DNA from: Methanosarcina sp. UBA5
Lineage (GTDB): Archaea; Halobacteriota; Methanosarcinia; Methanosarcinales; Methanosarcinaceae
Length of the DNA stretch: 27,188 nucleotides
Direction of reading: 5' to 3'
Assembly (NCBI RefSeq): GCF_002505485.1
Contig: NZ_DAVG01000111.1
Coordinates: 1-27,188 of the forward strand
Shown: positions 6,867-14,424 of the stretch, piece by piece
Position numbering within the stretch: the first letter of the stretch is position 1
Layout: every line of letters begins with the position of its first letter
The notes under the pieces: generated by a model
What the model was told of the DNA's origin: nothing
Database searches by the model: none
What the model saw: the letters and a program-made list of their open reading frames with translations, nothing else
Translations under genes and position numbers: made by a program

Positions 6867-9734
6867 ATGGAAGTTACTATAAAAGTTTATGACATGACCT
6901 GTGGTCACTGCCAAAAAAGAGTAGCGGATACAATTTCGTCTCTTGAGGGGGTAGAATCCGTTGATGTAAACCTTGAATCAGAAAGTACGACGGTTAGCTT
7001 TGATTCTGAAAAAGTAAGCCTGGATGATATAAAGTTAGCTATTCGGAAGGCAGGATACTCAACAGAAAGCGAAAAAGAAGCTCAGGAAGAGGCTGGGACA
7101 GAAATTCCCGACATAACAGAGATCGAAGGGGCAACTTCAAAAACTGCGGAGCCGATTTTAGAGGGATCAAAGGAACCTGAAGGGGCTCCTCAAACCTGTC
7201 CCCTGACTGAAACGTGCGAACTGCCAGAAAAGGAACCAAGAATCTCAGGCCCGAAAACAGGAAGAAAAGAAATCACGCTTGGAGTTTCCGGCATGACCTG
7301 TTCGGCCTGCGCCTCAAATATTGAGAGAGTACTGAAGAAAAAAGCAGGTGTGCACTCAGTAGTCGTTAACCTTGAACTTGGAAGGGCTAAAGTTGGTTTT
7401 GATCCCTCGCTTATTTCCCCAAAAGACATTGAAGACGCCATTGAATCTATCGGATACAAGGTCGAAAAGGATAAGATTACACTCAATCTTGAAGGAATGA
7501 GTTGTGCCTCCTGTGCTGCAAATATTGAAAAAGTTCTTAATAAAACAGAAGGTGTGATTTCAGCTTCAGTAAATTTCCCGCTTGAAAAAGCAGTTGTAGA
7601 ATTTGATTCAGCCCGGATTTCTGTCAGAGAAATAGTTTATACAGTTCAGGGAATAGGCTATGGGGCATCTGTTAAAACTGAAGCTGTTGAGTATGAGGAC
7701 AGAGAACAAATATCCAGAGACGCTGAAATAAGGAGGCAGAGGAATAACCTGATAATTGCTTTTGTACTGGGGATTCCTGTAGCTCTCGGGAATATGAGTA
7801 TGGCGTTTCCTTTCCTCATGACATTTACTCCTCATTTCCTCACAGATCCGGTCGTACTTTTTATATTGTCTACTCTTATCCTTCTTTTTCCAGGAAGACA
7901 ATTTTTTGTCGGGACTTTCAAAGGTTTCAGACACGGCGTAACTGATATGGATTTACTAATTGCCGGAGGAACTGGAGCAGCTTATTTGATCAGCGTTGCA
8001 TCTACATTTTTTGATATGGGACCGGGATATGATACTCTATACTACGACACTGTAGCTTTGCTCATACTTTTCATTGTCCTTGGGAGATACCTTGAGGTTA
8101 GAGCACGAGGCCGGACTTCCGAAGCCATCCGAAAACTAATGGGGCTCAAGGCAAAAACATCAAGAATCATTGTAAACGGCGTAGAAAAAGAGGTTCCTGT
8201 AGAAGAAGTAACAGTTGGTGATACTGTTGTTGTTCGGCCCGGAGAAAAGATTCCTGTTGACGGAGTTGTTGTGGAAGGCAGTTCGGCAGTAGACGAGTCT
8301 ATGCTCACTGGAGAGAGCATTCCTGTGGAGAAAAGCCCAGGTGATACAGTCATCGGATCTACCCTGAACAAAACGGGATCTTTCAGGTTCAGGGCTACAA
8401 AGGTTGGAGGTGATACTGCCCTTGCTCAGATAATCAGGCTTGTGGAGACTGCACAAACCACCAAAGCTCCAATACAGAGGGTTGCAGACGTTTTTGCTGG
8501 TAACTTCATAGTGTCTGTTCATATTCTTGCCCTTTTGTCTTTCTTTTTCTGGTTTTTCATAGGTTTCTGGCTCTATGGAGTAGGGGAATCCGCCCTTTAT
8601 GGAGGAATTAGTCCTTTCCTCTTTTCACTGCTCATATCTATTACTATCCTCGTAATCTCCTGTCCATGTGCAGTTGGGCTTGCAACTCCTGCAGCTATTA
8701 TGGTTGGCACTGGTAGAGGCGCAGAAAACGGAATCCTTATAAAAGGAGGAGAAGCCCTTGAAATGGCGCATAAACTTGATACCATAGTTTTTGACAAAAC
8801 AGGAACTCTTACGGAGGGCGCTCCAAAGCTTACAGATGCGTTTGCAGTTTCAGGTCATGAGGAAAAAGAGTTACTCTTTATTGCAGCGACAGCTGAAAGA
8901 GGGTCTGAACATCCTCTTGGAGAAGCTATTGTAAAAGGGGCTGAGGACAGGAAAATCAGCTTTGGAAAGGCAGTAAATTTCCGTTCCATTCCTGGAAAAG
9001 GAATAGAAGCTCAGCTTGAAGAAAAAAGAGTTTTACTAGGCACCCGCAAACTAATGGAAGAAAACAGAATTTCTTTCAAGGAACTGGAAACTAAAATGAG
9101 CGAATTTGAGGAAAATGGGAAAACTGCAATGCTTGTGGCTTACGGGGATGAAATCATAGGTATTGTTGCAGTTGCCGATACTCTTAAAGAAAACTCTAAA
9201 GAGGCAATTGAAACCCTAAAGAAAATGGGCATTGAAATAGTTATGATAACTGGAGATAACGCTGTTACTGCCGGTGCAATAGCAAAAGAAGTAGGTATTT
9301 CTAGAGTACTTGCCGAAGTGTTGCCTGAAGATAAAGCAAATGAAGTTAAGAAACTTCAGGACGAAGGTAAGCTTGTTGGGATGGTGGGAGATGGCATTAA
9401 TGACGCTCCTGCGTTGATTCAGTCGGATGTGGGAATTGCAATGGGAGCGGGTACTGACGTGGCAATGGAATCTGCAAAAATTGTCCTCATTAAAAATGAC
9501 TTAAGAGATGTTGTTGCAGCCCTTAAGCTAAGTCGGCTTACTATCCGCAAAATCAAGGAGAATCTCATATGGGCTTTTGGATATAACACGATAGGAATCC
9601 CAATTGCAGCCGGCATTCTTTATCCCTTTGTTCACAGGATCCTGATTACACCTGAACTTGCTGCCGCTTTTATGGCACTCAGTTCGGTCTCAGTGACTAC
9701 CAATTCCCTGCTAATGAAAAGAAGCAAGCTTTGA
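6867..9734 (+). CDS. copA: Copper-exporting P1B-type ATPase CopA with three N-terminal HMA domains
   Basis: 955 aa. It pumps Cu(I) out of the cytoplasm using ATP. HMA domains: 1 with MTCGHC (C12, C15), 2 with GMTCSAC (C145, C148), 3 with GMSCASC (C213, C216). An acidic, Pro-rich linker of about 65 residues between HMA1 and HMA2 contains a further CPLTETC pair. The membrane part carries the transport motif CPC (C599-P-C601); the actuator has TGES (481-484); the P-domain has DKTGT with phosphorylated D643; the N-domain has the HP dipeptide at H682; GDGINDAP starts at 841. All catalytic residues are present. Three HMA domains is more than the one or two common in prokaryotes, and HMA1 resembles the small proteins upstream, so it may be a later fusion. 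It lies downstream of copZ copy B. Confidence 0.96.
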   Translation: MEVTIKVYDMTCGHCQKRVADTISSLEGVESVDVNLESESTTVSFDSEKVSLDDIKLAIRKAGYSTESEKEAQEEAGTEIPDITEIEGATSKTAEPILEGSKEPEGAPQTCPLTETCELPEKEPRISGPKTGRKEITLGVSGMTCSACASNIERVLKKKAGVHSVVVNLELGRAKVGFDPSLISPKDIEDAIESIGYKVEKDKITLNLEGMSCASCAANIEKVLNKTEGVISASVNFPLEKAVVEFDSARISVREIVYTVQGIGYGASVKTEAVEYEDREQISRDAEIRRQRNNLIIAFVLGIPVALGNMSMAFPFLMTFTPHFLTDPVVLFILSTLILLFPGRQFFVGTFKGFRHGVTDMDLLIAGGTGAAYLISVASTFFDMGPGYDTLYYDTVALLILFIVLGRYLEVRARGRTSEAIRKLMGLKAKTSRIIVNGVEKEVPVEEVTVGDTVVVRPGEKIPVDGVVVEGSSAVDESMLTGESIPVEKSPGDTVIGSTLNKTGSFRFRATKVGGDTALAQIIRLVETAQTTKAPIQRVADVFAGNFIVSVHILALLSFFFWFFIGFWLYGVGESALYGGISPFLFSLLISITILVISCPCAVGLATPAAIMVGTGRGAENGILIKGGEALEMAHKLDTIVFDKTGTLTEGAPKLTDAFAVSGHEEKELLFIAATAERGSEHPLGEAIVKGAEDRKISFGKAVNFRSIPGKGIEAQLEEKRVLLGTRKLMEENRISFKELETKMSEFEENGKTAMLVAYGDEIIGIVAVADTLKENSKEAIETLKKMGIEIVMITGDNAVTAGAIAKEVGISRVLAEVLPEDKANEVKKLQDEGKLVGMVGDGINDAPALIQSDVGIAMGAGTDVAMESAKIVLIKNDLRDVVAALKLSRLTIRKIKENLIWAFGYNTIGIPIAAGILYPFVHRILITPELAAAFMALSSVSVTTNSLLMKRSKL

Positions 9735-9824
9735 GCAAACGGCGCAGACTGCTTCAGTTTTAAGATTTAAAAAAGAAAAATTTAATAGAATAACTAAACA
9801 GGAGAGTTAAAATAGGAGAGTTAT

Positions 9825-10088
9825 ATGGTAAAATTCGGTTCCACAGATAACAGGCCAAAAGTAGTACTTCTTCTAAGTCTTGCCACTTCGATAGTGCTTG
9901 ATATCCTTTTCCTTTCCGGAGCTCTTTTAACCAATATCTCAAGAGGAGAAACGGCCTACACCCATGTAGACATGGCTGCAGGTTCGATTTTTGTTTTCGT
10001 GATTTCCATGATAATCTCACTGTCGCTCTGGCCCAGAGTTGCAGATTGGGTTGAAAACAGGGAGACGAATAATGGAATCCCAAATTAA
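9825..10088 (+). CDS. Small two-helix membrane protein downstream of copA
   Basis: 87 aa. Two hydrophobic segments are visible: about residues 13-37 (VVLLLSLATSIVLDILFLSG) and about 50-70 (AGSIFVFVISMIISLSLW), joined by a short polar loop. The N- and C-termini are charged. AGGAGAG lies 7 bases before the ATG. The family is not recognised. It is in the same direction as copA, 90 bp after it, with no obvious terminator between, so co-transcription is likely. It has no Cys or Met/His cluster that would suggest metal binding, so any copper role is only guilt by association. Confidence 0.7.
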   Translation: MVKFGSTDNRPKVVLLLSLATSIVLDILFLSGALLTNISRGETAYTHVDMAAGSIFVFVISMIISLSLWPRVADWVENRETNNGIPN

Positions 10089-10190
10089 TTATTTTTGGGA
10101 GTGCGGTTTTAGGTTCCAGAATCGATGATTCCCAGTATGGAAGATGAAAACAGAACTTATTCCGGAACGTACGCACTTCCAGTAAGAAAA

Positions 10191-10260
10191 CTGGTACAGG
10201 AAGCGATCTCTTAAGAAGTCATACACTGGTACAAACAGCTAGCTCTTAAGAAGTTATACT
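10191..10260. repeat. 35-bp tandem duplication
   Basis: 10191-10225 and 10226-10260 are adjacent units sharing 28 of 35 bases (CTGGTACA...CTCTTAAGAAGT.ATAC). It lies between the small membrane protein gene and rubrerythrin, which converge here. Confidence 0.75.
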
Positions 10261-10348
10261 TATCCTGCGTTAAAGAAACTTGCCTGATTAAAATTGACCA
10301 ATACCCTCACCGGAATTAACCAATACAGGATAAACGCTTATCAGTAAC

Positions 10349-10897
10349 TTATTTAAATGCAGTAAATTTGTCTTTTAATGCATTGCATACGGGACACCTG
10401 TCGGGTGCTTCTCCTTCAAGGGTATATCCGCATACCTCGCAAACCTGGATAGGACCAAGATCAATGTCTTTTCCTGAATTTACCCTCTCTAATGCTCTCT
10501 CGAAAAGCTGTTTATGCAGTTTCTCACTGGCATATGACCATTCAAAACTTCTTTGTGCGCCTTTTTCTCCCTGGAATTTTGCTACTTCAATGTATACAGG
10601 ATACATTTCCTCAATTTCAAACGTCTCGCCAGCAATGGCCAGTTTAAGATTCTTCACGGAATTTCCAGGGCCAAAAGCTGCCATGCTGTTTGCGACAAAT
10701 CCTCCATCAAGATGTCTTAACTCCCGGTAATGGTCTCCTGCATGTATATATTCCGCATGAGCAATTGCATGAAATAAGCGGGCTACATTATTATATTTTT
10801 CTTTTTCGGCCTGATTTCCAAAATGTAGATATCTCATATGTGCCTGACTTTCTCCTCCGAATGCGTTGATAAGGTGTTGTTCTGTCATCTTCTTCAT
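10349..10897 (-). CDS. rbr: Rubrerythrin
   Basis: 182 aa. It reduces hydrogen peroxide at a diiron site, using electrons passed through rubredoxin, in the cytoplasm of anaerobes. The four-helix domain (1-140) shows the expected carboxylate/His ligands: E16 in GGESQAHM, HAEYIHAGDHYRE, EEMYPVYIEVA and EWSYASEKLH. The C-terminal rubredoxin-like domain has C153-xx-C156 (CEVCGY) and C168-xx-C171 (CPVCNA). The first ATG is preceded by AGAGG at a good distance; a second ATG three codons on is less likely. Its neighbour upstream, past a MITE-like element, is Hsp20 on the same strand, which suits a stress setting. Confidence 0.95.
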   Translation of the reverse strand: MKKMTEQHLINAFGGESQAHMRYLHFGNQAEKEKYNNVARLFHAIAHAEYIHAGDHYRELRHLDGGFVANSMAAFGPGNSVKNLKLAIAGETFEIEEMYPVYIEVAKFQGEKGAQRSFEWSYASEKLHKQLFERALERVNSGKDIDLGPIQVCEVCGYTLEGEAPDRCPVCNALKDKFTAFK

Positions 10898-10934
10898 TTG
10901 AAAACCTCTTTTAGTGAGACTGAGTTTTTGTACT

Positions 10935-11064
10935 AGGACTTACGCAGTTGAGGAAAAAATCAAGTACGAGAAGGTCTCTCAAGAAGATCCTTATTTAAAC
11001 CAGTTAAGGTTTATGCTCTTGAAGTTTAATGTTACTGGTTTTACGGTTCAACTGCGTGAGTCCA
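10935..11064. mobile_element. MITE-like element with 17-bp imperfect terminal inverted repeats
   Basis: AGGACTTACGCAGTTGA (10935-10951) faces TCAACTGCGTGAGTCCA (11048-11064); the arms match at 15 of 17 positions. The GGACTTACGCA core is common in transposase-bound ends of several IS families. The 130-bp interior has no transposase but contains a second inverted pair (AACCAGT/ACTGGTT). No clear target-site duplication was seen. It ends 8 bp from the stop codon of hsp20 and sits between two same-strand stress genes. Confidence 0.65.
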
Positions 11065-11071
11065 GGTTACC

Positions 11072-11371
11072 TTACTCGATTTTGACTTCCACTGCATTTT
11101 CAAAAGGCTGCTGATAAGGTACTGTGACTTTAAGTATACCGTTTGAGTACCTAGCCACAGCCTTTTCCGGAACTACCGGGCAACAGACTGCGTAACTGTC
11201 CGCATATTCAACCCCTTCCTTGGTGGCTTTTACGTAAAAACCGTCTTCGGTAATCTTAAAAGAAATATCTTTCTTGTCCACTCCAGGTAGAATTACCTCA
11301 ACTTCAAGATTTTCGTATTTGTCGTCAGGATATGCACATATAGATGGTGAGACTTTTAAAGTGTCTGCCAT
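11072..11371 (-). CDS. Small heat-shock protein, Hsp20/alpha-crystallin family
   Basis: 99 aa from ATG 11369-11371 (MADTLKVSPS), chosen because GGGGGT lies about 6 bases upstream; an in-frame earlier ATG at 11392 would swallow that site. The alpha-crystallin core is visible: VEVILPGVDKKDISFKI, then KATKEG and the closing GILKVTVPYQ. It lacks most of the N-terminal arm of usual Hsp20 proteins and the C-terminal IxI motif is not obvious (it ends AVEVKIE), so it may form small assemblies. It would hold unfolding proteins in the cytoplasm. It is in the same direction as rubrerythrin. Confidence 0.85.
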   Translation of the reverse strand: MADTLKVSPSICAYPDDKYENLEVEVILPGVDKKDISFKITEDGFYVKATKEGVEYADSYAVCCPVVPEKAVARYSNGILKVTVPYQQPFENAVEVKIE

Positions 11372-11399
11372 AGAATTACCCCCAAAGAACATTATTAAT

Positions 11400-11420
11400 T
11401 AATATATTTATATATTTTCA
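11400..11420 (-). promoter_or_regulatory. TATA-rich promoter of hsp20
   Basis: On the minus strand GAAAATATATAAATATATTA lies about 30-50 bp before the ATG, an archaeal TATA box placed for a short leader with GGGGGT as ribosome site. Confidence 0.5.
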
Positions 11421-11641
11421 TTCGGTTAAGTAATTTGTTAACGTTAAACATGTAAATGTAGTAGCGTTTGATCGCGCCTGTTTTCGGGATTTTGACTGGA
11501 TTCAAGTTCAAACTAATACAAACAAAGTGGCGTTTAGTTGCTCCTTTTCTTCTGGGTTTTGACCGGAGACAAGTGCAAATTAATTGGGAAGGAACCTCGG
11601 TCTATTTAATTTCCTTATTGAGAATCCTATTCTTCTGAAAA

Positions 11642-11670
11642 TCTGTATTTGAAGAGATTTCAAATACAGA
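11642..11670. terminator. Perfect 12-bp inverted repeat hairpin
   Basis: TCTGTATTTGAA (11642-11653) and TTCAAATACAGA (11659-11670) with a 5-base loop. No gene ends here, so it may instead be a regulatory or element-derived hairpin. Confidence 0.4.
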
Positions 11671-11804
11671 CTACATAAGGTCAGAAGCCCGATAATATAT
11701 GCTCAGAAAACATTTATATAAAACACAGACAAATAATGTAAGAATAGAAAACTGTCATATAGTGCGGATCGAGACTGAAAACTGTCATATAAAGTAGATC
11801 GCAC

Positions 11805-11846
11805 AAGACATCTCAAACAAGACATCTCAAACAAGACATCTCAAAC
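11805..11846. repeat. Three exact 14-bp tandem repeats
   Basis: AAGACATCTCAAAC is repeated at 11805-11818, 11819-11832 and 11833-11846, followed by a partial unit, about 140 bp before the phasin-like gene. Confidence 0.9.
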
Positions 11847-11984
11847 AAGACCAGGTTATATTATATTTTCTAAGGTAGGGAACTTTTAATACATCCCTGG
11901 AGATCATATCAATTGCTATTTTCATGTAAAATTATTTCATAGAAGCTTTTTCCAGATTGATAATTTAAAAGCGAGTGTTTATAC

Positions 11985-12311
11985 ATGAGGGAATCCGTCA
12001 GAAAAATCGGGCTTATAGGAGCCGGCCTTTGGGCAATAACCGAAGATAAGATAAATGAACTTGTAAAGGAGCTTGTTGATAAAGGAGACATCAGTAAGGA
12101 AGAAGGCAAAAAAGCTATTCAGGATATGCTTGAAGAACGAAAAAAACAGAAACTTGATCTTGAAAAGAAAATCTCTGAGAAAATCCAGGAATCAATTTCA
12201 AAAACCGACGCCTTTACAAAAAAAGATATGCATGAACTTGAGTCCAGAATAGAAACGCTGGAAGAAGAAATTCAAAGAATCAAAAACAAAGAAAAAATGT
12301 TTTTTAAGTGA
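11985..12311 (+). CDS. Phasin-like coiled-coil protein (COG3937-type)
   Basis: 108 aa. The N-terminus has a short hydrophobic patch (IGLIGAGLWAI) followed by KINELVKELVDKGDISKEEG and a long charged heptad-like helix up to ESRIETLEEEIQRIKNKE, which predicts a coiled coil from about residue 22 to 104. The pattern (hydrophobic start, ALTxEK..LVxELVKKGEL.KEEGKK, coiled coil) is that of small proteins named polyhydroxyalkanoate synthesis regulator phasin. Methanosarcina species are not known to me as PHA producers, so the name is a family label, and binding to a membrane or granule surface is inference. The terminator begins at its stop codon. Confidence 0.65.
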   Translation: MRESVRKIGLIGAGLWAITEDKINELVKELVDKGDISKEEGKKAIQDMLEERKKQKLDLEKKISEKIQESISKTDAFTKKDMHELESRIETLEEEIQRIKNKEKMFFK

Positions 12312-12338
12312 AAACGGTTTTTTAGTAGCTTTTCACTT
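12306..12338 (+). terminator. Hairpin overlapping the phasin-like stop codon
   Basis: AAGTGAAAA (12306-12314) pairs with TTTTCACTT (12330-12338); the stop TGA is inside the left arm and T-rich DNA follows. It also separates this gene from the converging lipoprotein gene. Confidence 0.6.
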
Positions 12339-12346
12339 CTTTCCTT

Positions 12347-12616
12347 TCATTTTAACTCTTCAATTTCTATCTCTTCTTCAGGACTTGCCTCTTTAAGCAA
12401 GTCTTCAAGATCTGCCATATCAGTATCAACCTCCTGGAATTCTGCCTGTGTAAGTTCCATATTCATATCTGTAGCTGGTGCCCCATTCCCTGCCCCGACG
12501 GCGTTTGAGTTTACTCCTGACTTCTCTATTTCAGATGTACTATTCCCGACACAACCGGATACTGCAAGCCAGATAATTAAAGCTGACAGTACAAGCAGGT
12601 GAACGAATTTAACCAT
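12347..12616 (-). CDS. Small acidic lipoprotein
   Basis: 89 aa. A signal segment ends in a lipobox AVSGC (C22), so the mature protein is about 67 residues anchored to the outer face of the membrane. The mature part is strongly acidic, with a Gly/Ala/Asn-rich spacer and then LEDLLKEASPEEEIEIEELK at the end. CAGGAGGT lies 6 bases before the ATG, an excellent ribosome site. The family is not recognised. It lies on the same strand as, and downstream of, the secreted coiled-coil gene at 13192, with 575 bp between, so a shared envelope role is possible but not shown. Confidence 0.75.
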   Translation of the reverse strand: MVKFVHLLVLSALIIWLAVSGCVGNSTSEIEKSGVNSNAVGAGNGAPATDMNMELTQAEFQEVDTDMADLEDLLKEASPEEEIEIEELK

Positions 12617-13191
12617 TTTCTACCTCCTGAATTCTGTAATTTTTATTTCAATATATTTTCCAGTCTCATCCCCTGAGCTAGACTCTTTATTAGAAACCTT
12701 AATTCTTTTACAGGGATAACATTTACAATCCCTTAATTATTGGGGGTTACATTTAGAATTAAAAGCGTTATTTTTGGTTATTAATTACACTAAACTTAAT
12801 ATTAACGATGTTGCCTTTAACATTAGTGATGTTAAATTTAAAATTAACAGCGTTACATTTAGATACAAACACTATTGTATTTAAATATTGACTACGTCTG
12901 CTATATTTAGAGCTATTCCCAAAACTCAAAATTACTTTCCGGAATTTTGAATTTGGATTAATCAATTGAGTTCCGGATCATGAAAATAATTATGGAATTC
13001 TCATTTATTTGAGAATAAAGTTGGTTTTGGGATGGCTTCTTTCAGTATTGATTGTAGTTTTCAGGCTGCTTTTTACCTAGTACTGAGATTCTGAAGTAGA
13101 TTCATAAAAATCGATTTTTGAGTAGATCCGAAGATCACGGACTTTTCCAGAAAATAAGGAATTGACTTTGGAATCGAAGCACTAGATTCTA
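12617..13191. other. Gene-free stretch containing a decayed minisatellite
   Basis: No supported gene. 12711-12866 carries the 21-bp-period repeat listed separately. The rest is AT-rich; the part next to the lipoprotein gene should hold its promoter, and 13010-13190 (after the coiled-coil gene's stop) shows nothing distinct. Confidence 0.55.
12711..12866. repeat. Degenerate 21-bp tandem repeat, six to seven units
   Basis: Units at 12740-12760, 12761-12782 (one base longer), 12783-12803, 12804-12824, 12825-12845 and 12846-12866, with a weaker one at 12711-12731. On the minus strand the shared pattern is AAT..TAAA.TTAAC followed by about four variable bases and TT; it reads as heptapeptides of the form N-x-K-x-N-x-x (NFKFNIT, NVKGNIV, NSKCNPQ), but the one-base insertion and a stop break the frame. 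Confidence 0.65.
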
Positions 13192-14196
13192 TTAGTTTTT
13201 AGCCTCAGTTCCGTTACCCATTTCTGTTTCGTAATTTTTGAGCTCGCCGAAAATTTCTCTTAGCAACTTGTTAGCTTTATTAATATCATTGAGGGACTGA
13301 CGAAGGTAATTATTCGCAGTTTGCATATCTTCCCGGGTTACATTCTCACCACTGTATAGGGAATCTGCCATTAATTTCTTCTCCTGTGCGGATTTAATAT
13401 AAGAAGTGTAACTGGCAAGTTTGATCTCAAGTTCAGCTGTATCAACGCCGGCCTCTTTCAGATCCTTGACTTTTACTTCAAGTCTTTCAGAGAGGTTTTC
13501 GGATTTTTCAAGAAATTCTCCAATTTTCTCGCTTACAATCTGCCCTGCGCCTGAAAGGCTGATTTTCTCGGCATTATTCCATATTCCACGTACGGACCTA
13601 ACCACGACCAAAAGTTCTTTCTGGCTTGACGCATTAGCAACGTTTGCCTTCTCAACTTCAAGCAATTTTATCTCTTCATCTATGGCAATAACTTTTTCGC
13701 CGGTTCTATTCCCGTTTGAGGATGCCATATTGCTCTCTACATTTGAAAGGTGAGCTATCATATAATCAATACTTGATTTAAGGTAGAACTTTGTGGCATT
13801 TAGAGCTTCTTCGGAGTTAGGGTCAAGTTCTTTTGCCCGAATACGGTTCCTTATTTTGAGAAAATCTCCTTTTGCTTCATTGTACTCTTGCTTATGAAAC
13901 TGGAGTTCTTCCTCGAATTGTTTTCTTTCCTCTTTGTATTCGGATACTTTATTTTGGTTTTTTGTGCTGAAATTCTTCTGCTCTTCTTTCACATCGGATT
14001 TAGAACTGCTGGCATCACTCACGTTGTCAGTTTCATTGTACGAACCGAGGGTATCTTCACGCATATACTGGTTCTGATTGCCATTTCCATGTTCAGAAGA
14101 GTCTCTGGTAGCGAGGGAGCTTCCTGGTAGTAAACTGAGCAAGGTTAATATGATTGTAAAACAAGCCAGATCTTGAATAATTCTTGATTTTTTCAT
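13192..14196 (-). CDS. Secreted coiled-coil protein
   Basis: 334 aa. Residues about 1-29 are a signal peptide (hydrophobic run then SSLATRD). A low-complexity Asn/Ser/Glu region follows (about 30-75), then long charged helices, for example EERKQFEEELQFHKQEYNEA, IDEEIKLLEVEKANVAN and SENLSERLEVKVKDLKEAGV, predicting coiled coils through most of 75-330. Several N-x-S/T sites suit archaeal glycosylation. No catalytic motif is seen and the family is not recognised beyond similar exported proteins of Methanosarcina. It is divergent from the membrane-bound HTH gene at 14425 across 228 bp, the usual layout for a regulator and its target. Confidence 0.75.
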   Translation of the reverse strand: MKKSRIIQDLACFTIILTLLSLLPGSSLATRDSSEHGNGNQNQYMREDTLGSYNETDNVSDASSSKSDVKEEQKNFSTKNQNKVSEYKEERKQFEEELQFHKQEYNEAKGDFLKIRNRIRAKELDPNSEEALNATKFYLKSSIDYMIAHLSNVESNMASSNGNRTGEKVIAIDEEIKLLEVEKANVANASSQKELLVVVRSVRGIWNNAEKISLSGAGQIVSEKIGEFLEKSENLSERLEVKVKDLKEAGVDTAELEIKLASYTSYIKSAQEKKLMADSLYSGENVTREDMQTANNYLRQSLNDINKANKLLREIFGELKNYETEMGNGTEAKN

Positions 14197-14359
14197 CTGA
14201 CTGCCTCCCTTTGTAAGTTATTGCAATGTTATATGGATTAGGTAAATATAATTATTCTTTTCGGAATTGATCTCATTAACAGGCAGATATAAGCTTTCAA
14301 GCTTGATGCAATGCTTGACTCCTTGACAAAGCTTTAATATGATTTTATTTTTGCCTTTT

Positions 14360-14391
14360 CTATCAAGAAAAGTACTCTATCAAGAAAAGTA
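14360..14391. repeat. 15-bp direct repeat in the divergent promoter region
   Basis: CTATCAAGAAAAGTA at 14360-14374 and again at 14377-14391 (17-bp pitch), 34-65 bp before the GTG of the membrane-bound regulator; a candidate site for a protein binding two turns apart on one face of DNA. Confidence 0.6.
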
Positions 14392-14424
14392 AAAGATTTA
14401 TGCTAAAAACCCATTTAACATTTC

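Larger units (their letters stand above)
11421..11984. other. Gene-free stretch with several direct repeats
   Basis: No gene seen. From left to right: two related units of about 56 bp starting at 11461 and 11527 (GTAGCGTTTGAT/GTGGCGTTTAGT, then GGGATTTTGACTGGA/GGGTTTTGACCGGA); a perfect hairpin at 11642-11670; TTTATATAAA at 11713-11722, a possible TATA box for the rightward gene; two copies of GAAAACTGTCATATA near 11749 and 11777; and three 14-bp tandem repeats at 11805-11846. Confidence 0.6.

Noticed and set aside
10914..11114. Open frame of 66 codons across the MITE-like element
   Set aside because: It spans both inverted ends and runs into hsp20 on the other strand; no coding features.
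12768..12965. Open frame of 65 codons on the minus strand
   Set aside because: Its Asn/Lys-rich text comes from the 21-bp repeat and the frame is lost in the next unit; treated as a repeat.
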